DNA of 64,000 bases from Ornithinimicrobium flavum (GCF_004526345.1 NZ_CP038213.1:372001-436000); one strand, 5' to 3'; shown: positions 19,524-29,077, counted from the stretch's first letter. Translations and numbers: made by a program. The notes: generated by a model not told the origin, from the sequence alone.

Positions 19524-20636
19524 GTGCCGACCTCCAACCCCTTCCGCCCCAGCTTCGGCGTGAGCCCTCGCGTGCTCGCCGGTCGTGACGACGTGATCGA
19601 GGAGTTCGACGTCGGGCTCGACGAGGGCCCGGGCTCCCCCATGCGGTCGGTCCTGGTGAGCGGCGCGCGCGGGATCGGCAAGACGGTGCTCCTCGGCGAG
19701 CTGGAGGAACGGGCGCGGACCCGCGGCTGGCTGGTGCTGAGGCTGCCTGAGGGGCCGCGGCTGGTGCAGGAGCTCGAGGAGGCGATCCTGCCCTCGCTGC
19801 TCGCCGAGCGGGACCCGCAGGCGCTGCGACGGAGACTCACCGGAGGCGGGGTCGGCGGTCTGGGGTCGGTGTCGACGCAGGTCGCCGAGCGTTTCCCGGT
19901 GACGGAGTCGCTGACGGGGATGCTCTCCCGGCTGGCCGAGCTGGTCCAGGAGCACGGGTCCGGTCTCCTGCTGTCGCTGGACGAGGTGCAGGCCGCCCCG
20001 CCGGACGACCTCGCCCGGCTCGCCTCGGGCTACCAGCACCTCGTCCGTGACGACGCGGAGGTGGCGCTCGCGGCAGCCGGTCTGCCGACCGGCATCGACG
20101 CCCTGCTGGAGCAGCGGGGCACGACCTTCCTGCGGCGGGCCGAGCGGATCCACCTCGCCCCGCTCACCGACGAGCAGGTGGCCGCGGCGGCGGTGCAGAC
20201 GGTGCGCGACGCGGGTCGGGTCATCAGCGAGGAGGCCACCGCGCGACTGGTCGAGCTGGTCCACGGCTACCCCTACCTGCTGCAGCTCGTCGGCTACCAC
20301 GCGTGGCGGGCCGCAGGCGAGGACGGCGTCCTGACCGCCGCGGACGTGGAGGCCACGCTGCCCGTCGTGGAGGAGCGGATGAGCCGGCTGGTGCACGCCC
20401 CGGCCCTGCGCGGCGTCCCGGAGGGTCAGCTGGCCTACCTGCGCGCGATGGCGGTGGACGACGGCCCGTCGGCGACCGCGGACATCGCCTCCCGGCTGGG
20501 TGTCACCAAGGGCCACCAGAACGTCCAGCGCACCCGTCTCATCGAGCGCGAGCTCGTCGTCGCCACCGGGCACGGGCGCGTGGACTTCGCCCTGCCCTAC
20601 CTGCGGGAGCACCTGCGCCGGCTCCCCCGGGGCTGA
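19524..20636 (+). CDS. Orphan AAA/STAND-like ATP-binding protein with C-terminal winged helix
   Basis: Function unknown. The 370-residue protein begins with the sequence NPFRPSFGVSPRVLAGR, typical of a widespread actinobacterial ATP-binding family, followed by Walker A GARGIGKT (47-54), Walker B LLLSLDEVQ (about 149-157), a sensor-like region and an arm with LVHGYPYLLQLVGYHAW. The last about 80 residues look like a winged helix-turn-helix (SATADIASRLGVTKGHQNVQ). I chose GTG 19524, 6 bases after GAGAGGAG; the GTG at 19518 sits inside that site. It is probably monocistronic and stands behind the 9-bp repeat array. Confidence 0.8.
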   Translation: MPTSNPFRPSFGVSPRVLAGRDDVIEEFDVGLDEGPGSPMRSVLVSGARGIGKTVLLGELEERARTRGWLVLRLPEGPRLVQELEEAILPSLLAERDPQALRRRLTGGGVGGLGSVSTQVAERFPVTESLTGMLSRLAELVQEHGSGLLLSLDEVQAAPPDDLARLASGYQHLVRDDAEVALAAAGLPTGIDALLEQRGTTFLRRAERIHLAPLTDEQVAAAAVQTVRDAGRVISEEATARLVELVHGYPYLLQLVGYHAWRAAGEDGVLTAADVEATLPVVEERMSRLVHAPALRGVPEGQLAYLRAMAVDDGPSATADIASRLGVTKGHQNVQRTRLIERELVVATGHGRVDFALPYLREHLRRLPRG

Positions 20637-20755
20637 CGCGACCGCCGCACGCTGACCGCATACCGGACCTGCTCGCCCGGCCGGATCCTGCGCGCCCGGC
20701 GCTGGCCCGCTCGCCCGGCGGCGCCGCGGTCCGACCGTCTTGCGACACTGGACGC

Positions 20756-21988
20756 GTGTCGACCACCGCCTCGTCCTCGCGGGTGACCATCCCCCGGGAG
20801 ATCTGGATCCTCGTCGGGGCGGCCTTCGTCATCGCCCTGGGCTTCGGCATCGTCTCGCCCGTGCTGCCGGCGTACGCGCGCTCCTTCGACGTCGGGGTGG
20901 CCGCGGCCTCGGTCATCGTCTCCGCCTTCGCCTTCTTCCGCCTCGTCTTCGCCCCGGCCGGCGGCGCCCTGGTCGAGCGCCTGGGGGAGCGGCCCGTCTA
21001 CCTCGCCGGGCTGCTCGTCGTGGCCGTCTCCTCCCTCGCCACGGCCTTCGCCCAGTCCTACTGGCAGCTGCTGCTCTTCCGCGGCCTCGGCGGGATCGGG
21101 TCGACGATGTTCACCATCTCGGCCATGGCGCTGCTGGTGCGGCTGGCCCCGCCCAGCGCCCGCGGGCGGGTCTCCTCGGCCTACGGGTCGGCCTTCCTCA
21201 TCGGTGGCATGGCGGGGCCGCTGCTGGGCGGCCTCGTGGCGCAGTGGGGCCTGCGGGCCCCCTTCGTCGTGTATGCCGTGGCCCTGCTGGTCGCCGCCGC
21301 GGTGGTGGCCGTCGGGCTCGGTGGGGCGCGACTGCGCCCGCCGCCGGACGCCGCGTCCCGGCCGGCGCCGATGACCCTGGCGGAGGCCTGGCAGCACGGC
21401 GCCTACCGGGCGGTGCTGGTCTCGGGGGTCGCGAACGGGTGGAACAACTTCGGGGTGCGGATGGCGGTGCTCCCGCTCCTGGCTGCGGCGGTGCTGGACC
21501 AGCCCTGGGTGGCCGGGGTGGTGCTGGCAGTCGGTGCGGTCGGCACGGCCGTGACCCTGCAGTTCTCCGGCCGGATGGTCGACCGGGTGGGGCGGCGGCC
21601 GCTCGTCCTCACGGGGATGGGCGTCATGGCGGCCACGATGGGCACGATGGGGCTGGTCGTGCTCGACGGCCTCGGGACGCAGGCCGCGCTCGGGCTGCTG
21701 GTGCTCCTCTCCCTCCTCTCCGGCGTCGGCGCCGGGATGGTCAACCCCGCCCAGCAGGCGACGGTCGCCGACGTCGTCGGCAACGAACGCAGCGGCGGGC
21801 GCGTGCTCTCGACCTTCCAGATGGCGCAGGACGGTGGGGCCATCGTCGGCCCGATCCTCATCGGGCTGGTCGCCGACCGGCTCGGCTTCCCCGCCGCGTT
21901 CGCCGTCACCGGCGCCGTGTGCGTCGTGGGGCTACTGGCGTGGCTACGGGCGCCGGAGCCGATGAGCCGCATACCCTCGGGTGCGTGA
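20756..21988 (+). CDS. MFS transporter
   Basis: Twelve-helix major facilitator of 410 residues, drug:H+ antiporter-like. The loop 2-3 motif GGALVERLGERPVYLAG and the mirrored GRMVDRVGRRPLVLTG are the MFS signature repeats; motif C-like glycines occur in GSAFLIGGMAGPLLGGL. The GTG start at 20756 follows GACACT by 6 bases and has no ribosome site, so leaderless initiation is likely. The stop overlaps the RraB-like gene (GTGA). The substrate cannot be assigned. Confidence 0.88.
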   Translation: MSTTASSSRVTIPREIWILVGAAFVIALGFGIVSPVLPAYARSFDVGVAAASVIVSAFAFFRLVFAPAGGALVERLGERPVYLAGLLVVAVSSLATAFAQSYWQLLLFRGLGGIGSTMFTISAMALLVRLAPPSARGRVSSAYGSAFLIGGMAGPLLGGLVAQWGLRAPFVVYAVALLVAAAVVAVGLGGARLRPPPDAASRPAPMTLAEAWQHGAYRAVLVSGVANGWNNFGVRMAVLPLLAAAVLDQPWVAGVVLAVGAVGTAVTLQFSGRMVDRVGRRPLVLTGMGVMAATMGTMGLVVLDGLGTQAALGLLVLLSLLSGVGAGMVNPAQQATVADVVGNERSGGRVLSTFQMAQDGGAIVGPILIGLVADRLGFPAAFAVTGAVCVVGLLAWLRAPEPMSRIPSGA

Positions 21989-22290
21989 GCACCACCCCCC
22001 ACCCCGGCAGCGAGCACCTCATCATCCTCCCGGACCGCGAGGTCGCCGAGGAGCTGGCGGAGGACCTGCGCGAGGAGGGGTTCGAGCAGGTGCGGGTGGT
22101 CCGCGAGGCCGCGCGGACCGAGGAGGATGACGAGGACCACGAGTGGGCGGTCTACGTCCAGGACACCCGGCTGCCCGACACGTCCGGGAGCGGTGCCTAC
22201 GAGGGGTTGCGGGAACGGTTCACCGAGGTCGCCCGTCAGAACGGCGGCTGGTACGACGAGCCGGGTGACGACCGCCCGCCGGCACCCTGA
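21985..22290 (+). CDS. RraB-like small protein (ribonuclease E inhibitor family)
   Basis: A 101-residue acidic protein translated from a GTG overlapping the MFS stop. The pattern (ILPDREVAEELAEDLREEGF near the N-terminus, an acidic centre EEDDEDHEWAVYV, and a C-terminal ERFTEVARQNGGWYDEPG) resembles the ferredoxin-like RraB fold, which in E. coli modulates RNase E. I assign it from pattern only. A TACCCT box 7 bases before the start offers possible independent transcription. Confidence 0.6.
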   Translation: MSTTPHPGSEHLIILPDREVAEELAEDLREEGFEQVRVVREAARTEEDDEDHEWAVYVQDTRLPDTSGSGAYEGLRERFTEVARQNGGWYDEPGDDRPPAP

Positions 22291-22322
22291 CCTGACCCGA
22301 CACGATTCACCTGACCTGACCC
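22286..22322. repeat. Two copies of a 13-bp direct repeat
   Basis: CCTGACCTGACCC occurs at 22286-22298 and 22310-22322, a 24-base period, spanning the end of the RraB-like gene and the leader of the SPFH gene. Function unknown; it may be a slippage product or a binding site. Confidence 0.5.
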
Positions 22323-22335
22323 CGGGGGGACACCC

Positions 22336-23313
22336 ATGGCCTTCTTCACCGTCGCGACCACCCTGGCCGTGATCGCGCTCGTCGCGTTCGTCGCCGGGCG
22401 GTGGGTCCGCAGCTCGCGCTGGGTGGGTGCGGTCGCCGCCGTGCTGCTCGTGGCCTACACGGCCCTCAACAGCTTCGTCACGCTCGACCACCGCGAAGTG
22501 GGGATCCAGACGGCGCTGGGACGCTACATCTCCACGCTCAACACCGGCGGCATCCACTACAAGTCGCCCTGGAGCTCGGTCGAGAAGTTCGACCAGACGA
22601 TCCAGACCGTCGACCTGTCGAGCATCTCGGTGAGCTTCAGCGACGGTGGCGGCGTCGAGGGGATCGAGGAGATCGGTGGCGGCAAGGGGCTCATCAACGC
22701 CACCGTCCGTTGGCAGATGTCGCGCGACGAGGACGGTGCCCGGCTGCTGTGGGAGCGTTACCGCACCTTCGAGTCGGTGAGCGCCTCGCTGGTGGAGCGC
22801 ACGGCCCGGGACGCCGTCATCAACATCGCCAACGCCTACCCCGCCGCGACCGCGATCATCTCCCAGCGCGAGATCGCCGAGCAGGTGCGGACCGAGGTCG
22901 AGCGCAGCCTGGACCCCTACGGCGTGGTCATCGACTCGGTCTCCATCCCCGCGATCGACCTGGACGACTCGACGCAGGCGGCGGTGGACCGGCTCTTCAC
23001 CACCCAGCAGGACATCAAGCGGGCCCAGAACGAGCAGCGCCGCGCGGAGATCGACGCCGAGACGGTCCGGATCCGGGAGGCGGAAGGGGCGCTGTCCCCG
23101 GCCGCGAACCAGCGCTACTGCCTGGAGATCGTCAACGCCTGGGACGTGGCCCAGAACGGCCCCCTGCCGGCGACCTTCAACTGCGCGATGACCGGGTCGG
23201 GCGACAGCCCGGCGATCATCGTCGACGGCAGCAGTCCCACCCCGAGCGGCAGCGGCGGTTCACCGGCGCCCACGCAGGACGAGGAGGCGCCGGAGGCCGA
23301 GCCCTCCGAGTGA
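22336..23313 (+). CDS. SPFH/band 7 (prohibitin-like) membrane protein
   Basis: Flotillin/prohibitin-class protein of 325 residues that likely scaffolds membrane domains or proteases. It has two N-terminal hydrophobic segments (about 5-22 and 30-47), then the SPFH domain beginning VTLDHREVGIQTALGRY, with a Gly-rich insert (SFSDGGGVEGIEEIGGG). A coiled coil follows (about 215-255, TQQDIKRAQNEQRRAEIDAE), then a C-terminal tail rich in Pro, Ser and Glu. The ATG start has a G-rich ribosome site (GGGGGGA). No partner protease is adjacent. Confidence 0.87.
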   Translation: MAFFTVATTLAVIALVAFVAGRWVRSSRWVGAVAAVLLVAYTALNSFVTLDHREVGIQTALGRYISTLNTGGIHYKSPWSSVEKFDQTIQTVDLSSISVSFSDGGGVEGIEEIGGGKGLINATVRWQMSRDEDGARLLWERYRTFESVSASLVERTARDAVINIANAYPAATAIISQREIAEQVRTEVERSLDPYGVVIDSVSIPAIDLDDSTQAAVDRLFTTQQDIKRAQNEQRRAEIDAETVRIREAEGALSPAANQRYCLEIVNAWDVAQNGPLPATFNCAMTGSGDSPAIIVDGSSPTPSGSGGSPAPTQDEEAPEAEPSE

Positions 23314-23342
23314 CCGCCGGGCCGGCAGGCCAGGATGGGGGT

Positions 23343-24839
23343 ATGGAGCAGCTCGAGGTCGAGCGGAAGTTCGACATCGCCCCGGACGCACCCCCGCCGT
23401 CACTGGACGGCGTGGTGGGTGTGGGGCAGACTCGGACGCACCGGATGCGGGCCGTCTACCTGGACACGGTGGACCTCCTGCTGATCCGGCACCGCATCAC
23501 CCTGCGGCGGCGGGAGGGGGGCGCGGACGAGGGGTGGCACCTCAAGCTCCCGCGGGGGTCCGCCCGGCTGGAGCTGCACGCGCCGCTGGGGAAAAGCCCC
23601 GGCCGGATGCGGGTGCCGGAGCGGCACCGCCAGGCGGTGGCCGAGGCCCTGCCCGACGGGCTGCCCGAGGGCGCGGCGGGGACGCTGGTGCCGGCGGCCG
23701 TCCTGCGGACCGTCCGGCAGGAGACCGACCTGCTCGACGAGCGGGGACGGGTCGTGGCCCAGCTGTGCGACGACCACGTGAGCGCGCTGCCCGAGGGCCG
23801 GCGGTGGCGCGAGGTCGAGGTCGAGCTCGTGGAGGGCGGTCCGGGGGACGAGGCGCTGCTCGACCGGATCGCGACCGCGCTGCTGGCCCAGGGGCTGGCG
23901 GCGTCGCCCTCGCCGTCCAAGCTGGCCCGCGCGTTGGGCGACCGTCCCCGCCGCGCCGAGGCCGGTGCGGGTCCCACCCCGGACGACAGCGCGGGCGAGG
24001 TGGTGCGGGCCTACCTGCTCGAGCAGGTGTCGGTCATCCTCGGCCGGGAGGCGGGTCTGCGGGTCGACGCGCCGGACGCCGTGCACAAGTCCCGGGTGGC
24101 GGCACGACGGCTGCGCAGCGCCCTGCGGACGTTCCGACGACTGCTCGACCGCGAGGTCACCGACCCGGTGCGCGAGGAGCTGAGGTGGTGGGGGGAGGTG
24201 CTCGGCGCGCCCCGGGACGTGGAGGTCCTGCGGGCGCGGGTCGGCGAGCGGGTCCGGTCCCTCCCGTCCGACCTCGTCCGAGGGCCGGTCGTGGGCCGGG
24301 TCGAGGGGGAGCTGGCCGGTCGGCACGCACGGGGTCACGCCGTCCTGGTGGAGGAGCTGGACGGGGAGCGCTACCTGGCGCTCACCGACGCCCTGGTCGA
24401 CCTGGTCGCCGAGCCGCCGTGGCGCGGCAGGGCGCGTCGGTCGGCCCGCGCGGTGCTCCCAGGCCTGGTGGAGAAGGCAGCAGAGCGCGCGGCGAAGGAG
24501 CACGGCCGGGCGGGGCTGGCGGAGGGCGCTGACCGGCTGCACCTGCTCCACGAGACGCGCAAACGGGCCAAGGCCGCCCGCTACGGGTGGGAGGCGATCG
24601 CACCGGTCTTCGGCGGGTCGGCGACCGAGCACGCCGAGGCCTGGGAGCAGGTGACGGAGACGCTGGGGGCGATGCAGGACGCGAGCGTCGCCGCCGCCCG
24701 CCTGCGTGAGCTGGTCGAGGACGCGGAGGAGGCCGGCGAGCCCACGCTCACCTACGCCGTCCTCCTCGGGCGGGAGCTGGAGGCGCAGGAGCGTGCCGCG
24801 CTCGACGGGGAGCGGGCGATGGACGACGCCCTCCTCTGA
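23343..24839 (+). CDS. CYTH-CHAD fusion protein (polyphosphate-related)
   Basis: A 498-residue fusion. The N-terminal CYTH (triphosphate tunnel) domain starts with the diagnostic EVERKF (5-10) and carries the alternating charged strands of the tunnel (RHRITLRRREGG, WHLKLPRG, REVEVELVEGG). The C-terminal CHAD domain (about 225-498) is helical with conserved histidines/arginines (VHKSRVAARRLRSALR and LHETRKRAKAARYGWEA) that bind polyphosphate. Such fusions are thought to hydrolyse inorganic triphosphate or act on polyphosphate granules. The gene starts at ATG 23343, 6 bases after CAGGAT, with no ribosome site. Confidence 0.92.
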   Translation: MEQLEVERKFDIAPDAPPPSLDGVVGVGQTRTHRMRAVYLDTVDLLLIRHRITLRRREGGADEGWHLKLPRGSARLELHAPLGKSPGRMRVPERHRQAVAEALPDGLPEGAAGTLVPAAVLRTVRQETDLLDERGRVVAQLCDDHVSALPEGRRWREVEVELVEGGPGDEALLDRIATALLAQGLAASPSPSKLARALGDRPRRAEAGAGPTPDDSAGEVVRAYLLEQVSVILGREAGLRVDAPDAVHKSRVAARRLRSALRTFRRLLDREVTDPVREELRWWGEVLGAPRDVEVLRARVGERVRSLPSDLVRGPVVGRVEGELAGRHARGHAVLVEELDGERYLALTDALVDLVAEPPWRGRARRSARAVLPGLVEKAAERAAKEHGRAGLAEGADRLHLLHETRKRAKAARYGWEAIAPVFGGSATEHAEAWEQVTETLGAMQDASVAAARLRELVEDAEEAGEPTLTYAVLLGRELEAQERAALDGERAMDDALL

Positions 24840-24861
24840 CGGGGGCGTCCCAGGCGTCCGA

Positions 24862-24920
24862 GGCAAGGCTGTGCACCTGAGGCGACGCCCTCCGAGGTGT
24901 CTCTCGTGCACACCCTTGCC
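24862..24920. repeat. Intergenic inverted repeat with GTGCAC core
   Basis: Arms GGCAAGGCTGTGCAC (24862-24876) and GTGCACACCCTTGCC (24906-24920) match at 14 of 15 positions around a 29-base loop. It lies between the convergent CYTH-CHAD and macrodomain genes. It may act as a two-way terminator and belongs to the GTGCAC family also seen at 3832, 46069, 60541 and 61326. Confidence 0.65.
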
Positions 24921-24986
24921 CGCGGCGCCCGTGGCTCCCCGGCGCCGGCTGGCCCACCTCGGCGCCCGTGCCCACCCGTCGGCACG

Positions 24987-25508
24987 TTAGTCCGGGTCGA
25001 GGGCCCGCTCGAACTCGGCGAGGACCTGCGGGCTGAACAGGACGAACCGGACCTCCTGGACCGTCCGGGCCCGCTCCGCGGACGCGCGGACGGCCGCCAC
25101 GGCGACGTCGGCCACGACGGCGGGGTCCCACCCGTAGATCCCCGCGCTGACGGCCGGGACGGCGACCGACCTGGCCCCGACCGCGTCGGCGACCTCCAGG
25201 CTGCGGCGGAAGCACGAGGCCAGGAGCTCCGGATCGGTCTGACCGCGGTGCCGGTCCGGTCCCACCGTGTGGACCACCCACCGGGCCGGCAGGTCGCCCG
25301 CCCCGGTCGCGACCGCCTCGCCCACGGGAAGCCCGTCGGGCCAGACCGTGGCCCGCACCTGCCGGCACTCCTGCAGCAGCGCCGGTCCGGCGGCGCGATG
25401 GATCGCCCCGTCCACCCCGCCACCGCCCGACAGGGAGGAGTTGGCGGCGTTGACGACGGCGTCGACGCGCTCGGTGGTGATGTCGCCGAGGTGGGCGGAG
25501 ATCTGCAT
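24987..25508 (-). CDS. Macrodomain protein (O-acetyl-ADP-ribose deacetylase type)
   Basis: A 173-residue single macrodomain. The ADP-ribose-binding loops are intact: GDIT at the first strand, VNAANSSLSGGGGVDGAIH (MacroD-type catalytic loop) and SAGIYGWD near the C-terminus. It probably removes ADP-ribose or hydrolyses the O-acetyl-ADP-ribose made by sirtuins; a sirtuin gene lies 8 kb away. I chose ATG 25508 (MQISAHLGDI), which starts at strand one; an in-frame ATG at 25547 would add residues not expected in the family. Confidence 0.9.
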   Translation of the reverse strand: MQISAHLGDITTERVDAVVNAANSSLSGGGGVDGAIHRAAGPALLQECRQVRATVWPDGLPVGEAVATGAGDLPARWVVHTVGPDRHRGQTDPELLASCFRRSLEVADAVGARSVAVPAVSAGIYGWDPAVVADVAVAAVRASAERARTVQEVRFVLFSPQVLAEFERALDPD

Positions 25509-25585
25509 ACCCCCCAGGCTGGCAGGAATCCGCGTCCGGTGCGGCACAATCGGGGGCCAACGGTCCTGCAGGCGAGGAGGTACGG

Positions 25586-26404
25586 GTGGCGCTGGCCTTC
25601 GTCGTCACCCTGCTCGCCGGCCTGTCGACCGTCGTCGGGGGGTGGCTCGGCACGCACACCCGGGTGCTGCGGCGGGACGTGCTCGCCGCGGCGCTCGCCT
25701 TCGCGGCCGGGGTCATGATCACCATCTCGGTGGTCGAGATCGCCCCGGGGGCCGTGACCGACCTCAGCGACCACCTGGGGGAGACCGAGGCGTTGCTGTG
25801 GGTCGGCGGGGCTCTCGTGCTGGGGGCGCTCGCCGTGCTGGGGATCGACAAGGCCATCCCGCACGACATCAACCCGGCCGAGATCGCCGGCGGCGAGCAG
25901 CTGGACCGCATCAACGCCGGTGAGGTCAACCCCCGGCTCCTGCGCAGCGGCGTGCTGCTCGCCGCGGTCGTCGGGCTGCACAACCTCCCCGAGGGGCTGG
26001 CCACCTTCATCTCCACCCTGGAGCGGCCGTCGGGCGGCATCACCCTGGCCGTCGCCATCGCCATCCACAACGTGCCGGAGGGGCTGGCCGTCGCGGCGCC
26101 GATCTACGCGGCGACCCGGTCCAAGCTGCAGGCGCTGTTCTGGGCCACGCTCTCCGGGCTGGCCGAGCCCGTCGGGGCCGTCCTCGGCTACCTCCTCCTC
26201 AGCGCCGTGCTGCCCGACCGTTGGCTGGTCCTCACCCTGGCCCTGGTCGCCGGGATGATGCTGGCCGTCAGCTTCCTGGAGCTGCTGCCCTCGGCCCGTC
26301 GGTACGAGACGCACTACTCCCAGACCCTCGTCGGCTTCCTCCTCGGGGCCGTGGTGATGGTCCTCTCGCTCCAGCTGCTCCAGCTGTCACCCGCTCAGGG
26401 TTGA
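25586..26404 (+). CDS. ZIP-family metal transporter
   Basis: Zinc/divalent metal uptake protein of the ZupT/GufA type, 272 residues, about eight membrane helices. The metal-site motifs are HNLPEG (about 131) and HNVPEGL (about 161), and the variable loop before them carries acidic residues and a His (DKAIPHDINPAE). The GTG start follows a good ribosome site GAGGAGGT. The stop codon lies inside the HAIR operator of the downstream clpB, so the two genes are tightly packed. Confidence 0.92.
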   Translation: MALAFVVTLLAGLSTVVGGWLGTHTRVLRRDVLAAALAFAAGVMITISVVEIAPGAVTDLSDHLGETEALLWVGGALVLGALAVLGIDKAIPHDINPAEIAGGEQLDRINAGEVNPRLLRSGVLLAAVVGLHNLPEGLATFISTLERPSGGITLAVAIAIHNVPEGLAVAAPIYAATRSKLQALFWATLSGLAEPVGAVLGYLLLSAVLPDRWLVLTLALVAGMMLAVSFLELLPSARRYETHYSQTLVGFLLGAVVMVLSLQLLQLSPAQG

Positions 26405-26446
26405 GCGGAACAGACTCAACTTCCTTCCTGTTGTCCATCGTAGAGT
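26400..26446 (+). promoter_or_regulatory. clpB control region: HAIR operator, possible SigH-type promoter, -10 box
   Basis: GTTGAGC (26400-26406), seven bases, ACTCAAC (26414-26420) is an HspR-associated inverted repeat with the exact 7-7-7 layout of the consensus CTTGAGT-N7-ACTCAAG. Within the spacer, GGAAC (26407-26411) is followed after 18 bases by GTT (26430-26432), the layout of SigH/SigR promoters. A housekeeping-like TAGAGT lies at 26441-26446. Mycobacterial clpB is known to be under both HspR and SigH. Confidence 0.8.
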
Positions 26447-26497
26447 TCACACCACGCGACAGCGGCCGCCTCCGCGGCCGGAGGAGGACACATACCC

Positions 26498-29068
26498 ATG
26501 GAGCTGACCACCAAGGCCCAGGAGGCGCTGCAGGCCGCCATCCGCGACGCCGCCGCCTCCGGGCACGCCCAGGTCGAGCCGGCGCACCTGCTCATGGCGC
26601 TCGCCGGCCAGCCCGAGACCACCACCGCCCCGCTGCTGGACGCGACCGGGGCGTCGGCGCGCTCGGCCGCCCAGGCCGCCGCGACCGCCCTGGCGTCCCT
26701 GCCGCGGGCGAGCGGGTCGACGATGGGCAACCCGCAGTTCTCCCGGGCCATGCACGGTGTCGTCCGTGACGCCGAGCAGGCGATGTCGGCGATGGGTGAC
26801 AGCTTCGTCTCCACCGACCACCTGCTCCTGGCGCTCGCCCGCACCGGCTCCTTCCCCGTCCTGGACGCGGCGGCGATCGAGGAGCGCATCCCCACCCTGC
26901 GCGGGGGCAAGAAGGTCGACTCCGCCGACCCGGAGGCCACGTTCGACGCCCTGGGGAAGTATGGCACCGACCTCACGGCGATGGCCCGGGAGGGCAAGCT
27001 CGACCCGGTCATCGGCCGCGACGCGGAGATCCGCCGCGTGGTCCAGGTGCTCTCGCGCCGCACCAAGAACAACCCGGTCCTCATCGGCGAGCCGGGCGTC
27101 GGCAAGACGGCGGTCGTCGAGGGCCTGGCCCAGCGGATCGTCGCGGGCGACGTGCCCGAGTCCCTCCGCGACAAGACCCTCATCGCCCTCGACCTGTCGG
27201 CGATGGTGGCGGGGGCGAAGTACCGCGGCGAGTTCGAGGAGCGTCTCAAGGCGGTGCTCGGCGAGATCAAGGCCAGCAACGGCCGGGTCGTCACCTTCAT
27301 CGACGAGCTGCACACCGTGGTGGGGGCCGGCGCGTCGGGCGACTCCTCGATGGACGCCGGCAACATGCTCAAGCCGCTGCTGGCCCGCGGCGAGCTGCGG
27401 ATGGTCGGCGCGACCACCCTGGACGAGTACCGCGAGAACATCGAGAAGGACCCGGCGCTGGAGCGCCGCTTCCAGCAGGTCTTCGTGGGCGAGCCCTCGG
27501 TGGAGGACACCATCGCCATCCTGCGCGGGCTCAAGGAGAGGTATGAGGCGCACCACAAGGTCGCCATCGCCGACTCCGCGCTGGTCGCCGCGGCCTCCCT
27601 CTCCGACCGCTACATCTCCGGCCGCCAGCTGCCCGACAAGGCCATCGACCTCGTCGACGAGGCCGCCTCCCGCCTGCGGATGGAGATCGACTCCAGCCCG
27701 ACCGAGATCGACGAGCTGCAGCGGGCCGTCGACCGACTGCGGATGGAGGAGATGCACCTGGCCAAGGAGACCGACGACGCCTCCCGGGACCGGTTGGCCC
27801 GGCTCCGCGCCGAGATGGCCGACAAGCAGGAGGACCTGGCCGCGCTCAACGCCCGGTGGGAGGCGGAGAAGTCCGGCCTCAACCGGGTCGGCGAGCTCAA
27901 GGCCCGGCTGGACGACCTGCGCACCCAGGCGGACAAGGCCCAGCGCGAGGGCGACTACGAGAGTGCCTCCCGCCTGCTCTACGGCGAGATCCCGGCCGCC
28001 GAGCGTGAGCTCACCCAGGCCCAGGAGCAGGAGGACCTGGCCGCGAGCTCGGCGGGCGCCGCCGGAGGCCCGATGGTCAAGGACGAGGTGGGGGCCGACG
28101 ACATCGCCGAGGTCATCTCCGCCTGGACCGGCATCCCCGCCGGTCGCCTGCTCGAGGGGGAGACGGAGAAGCTGCTGCGGATGGAGGAGGTCATCGGCGG
28201 GCGGCTCATCGGGCAGCGCGAGGCCGTGCGTGCGGTGAGCGACGCCGTGCGGCGGGCCCGGGCCGGCATCTCCGACCCGGACCGGCCCACGGGGTCCTTC
28301 CTCTTCCTGGGCCCCACCGGTGTCGGCAAGACCGAGCTGGCCAAGGCTCTCGCCGACTTCCTCTTCGACGACGAGCGCGCCATGGTCCGCATCGACATGT
28401 CGGAGTACTCCGAGCGGCACGCCGTGGCCCGGCTGATCGGCTCGCCCCCCGGCTACGTCGGCTACGAGGAGGGCGGTCAGCTCACCGAGGCCGTGCGGCG
28501 CCGCCCCTACTCGGTCGTCCTGCTCGACGAGGTCGAGAAGGCGCACCCGGAGACCTTCGACATCCTGCTGCAGGTGCTGGACGACGGTCGGCTCACCGAC
28601 GGCCAGGGGCGCACGGTGGACTTCCGCAACGTCATCCTCGTCATGACCTCCAACCTGGGCAGCCACTTCCTCATCGACCCGCTCGCGGACGCCGAGACCA
28701 AGCGGGAGCAGGTGATGGCCACCGTGCGGTCGACCTTCAAGCCGGAGTTCCTCAACCGGCTCGACGAGGTCGTCGTCTTCGACCCGCTCAGCCAGGACGA
28801 GCTGGCCACGATCGTGGGGCTCCAGGTCGACCTGCTCGCCCGGCGGCTGTCGGACCGCCGGATCACGCTCTCGGTCACCGAGCAGGCCCGGGACTGGCTG
28901 GCCCGGCGCGGCTACGACCCGGCCTACGGCGCGCGCCCGCTTCGCCGGCTGGTGCAGACCCAGATCGGTGACCGCCTCGCGCGGTCGCTGCTGGCCGGGC
29001 AGGTGCGGGACGGTCAGCAGGTCGTCGTCGACCTGGACGAGGCCGCCGACGAGCTCGCGCTGCGCTGA
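26498..29068 (+). CDS. clpB: Disaggregase ClpB (Hsp100)
   Basis: Hexameric AAA+ disaggregase that works with DnaK/DnaJ/GrpE. The 856-residue protein has the N domain ([14 protein letters not shown], two Clp_N repeats), Walker [14 protein letters not shown] (about 198), Walker [16 protein letters not shown], the ClpB-specific middle coiled coil (about 400-520, [20 protein letters not shown]), second Walker [13 protein letters not shown] (about 605) and sensor/arginine regions near the C-terminus. No ClpP-binding loop is evident, as expected for ClpB. The ATG is preceded by GGAGGA. It is followed by a strong terminator. Confidence 0.98.
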   Translation: MELTTKAQEALQAAIRDAAASGHAQVEPAHLLMALAGQPETTTAPLLDATGASARSAAQAAATALASLPRASGSTMGNPQFSRAMHGVVRDAEQAMSAMGDSFVSTDHLLLALARTGSFPVLDAAAIEERIPTLRGGKKVDSADPEATFDALGKYGTDLTAMAREGKLDPVIGRDAEIRRVVQVLSRRTKNNPVLIGEPGVGKTAVVEGLAQRIVAGDVPESLRDKTLIALDLSAMVAGAKYRGEFEERLKAVLGEIKASNGRVVTFIDELHTVVGAGASGDSSMDAGNMLKPLLARGELRMVGATTLDEYRENIEKDPALERRFQQVFVGEPSVEDTIAILRGLKERYEAHHKVAIADSALVAAASLSDRYISGRQLPDKAIDLVDEAASRLRMEIDSSPTEIDELQRAVDRLRMEEMHLAKETDDASRDRLARLRAEMADKQEDLAALNARWEAEKSGLNRVGELKARLDDLRTQADKAQREGDYESASRLLYGEIPAAERELTQAQEQEDLAASSAGAAGGPMVKDEVGADDIAEVISAWTGIPAGRLLEGETEKLLRMEEVIGGRLIGQREAVRAVSDAVRRARAGISDPDRPTGSFLFLGPTGVGKTELAKALADFLFDDERAMVRIDMSEYSERHAVARLIGSPPGYVGYEEGGQLTEAVRRRPYSVVLLDEVEKAHPETFDILLQVLDDGRLTDGQGRTVDFRNVILVMTSNLGSHFLIDPLADAETKREQVMATVRSTFKPEFLNRLDEVVVFDPLSQDELATIVGLQVDLLARRLSDRRITLSVTEQARDWLARRGYDPAYGARPLRRLVQTQIGDRLARSLLAGQVRDGQQVVVDLDEAADELALR

Positions 29069-29077
29069 GCCCGGCCC

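Noticed and set aside
26447..28666. 739-codon open frame antisense to clpB
   Set aside because: Mirror of a fully conserved ClpB reading frame, low-complexity composition, no ribosome site.
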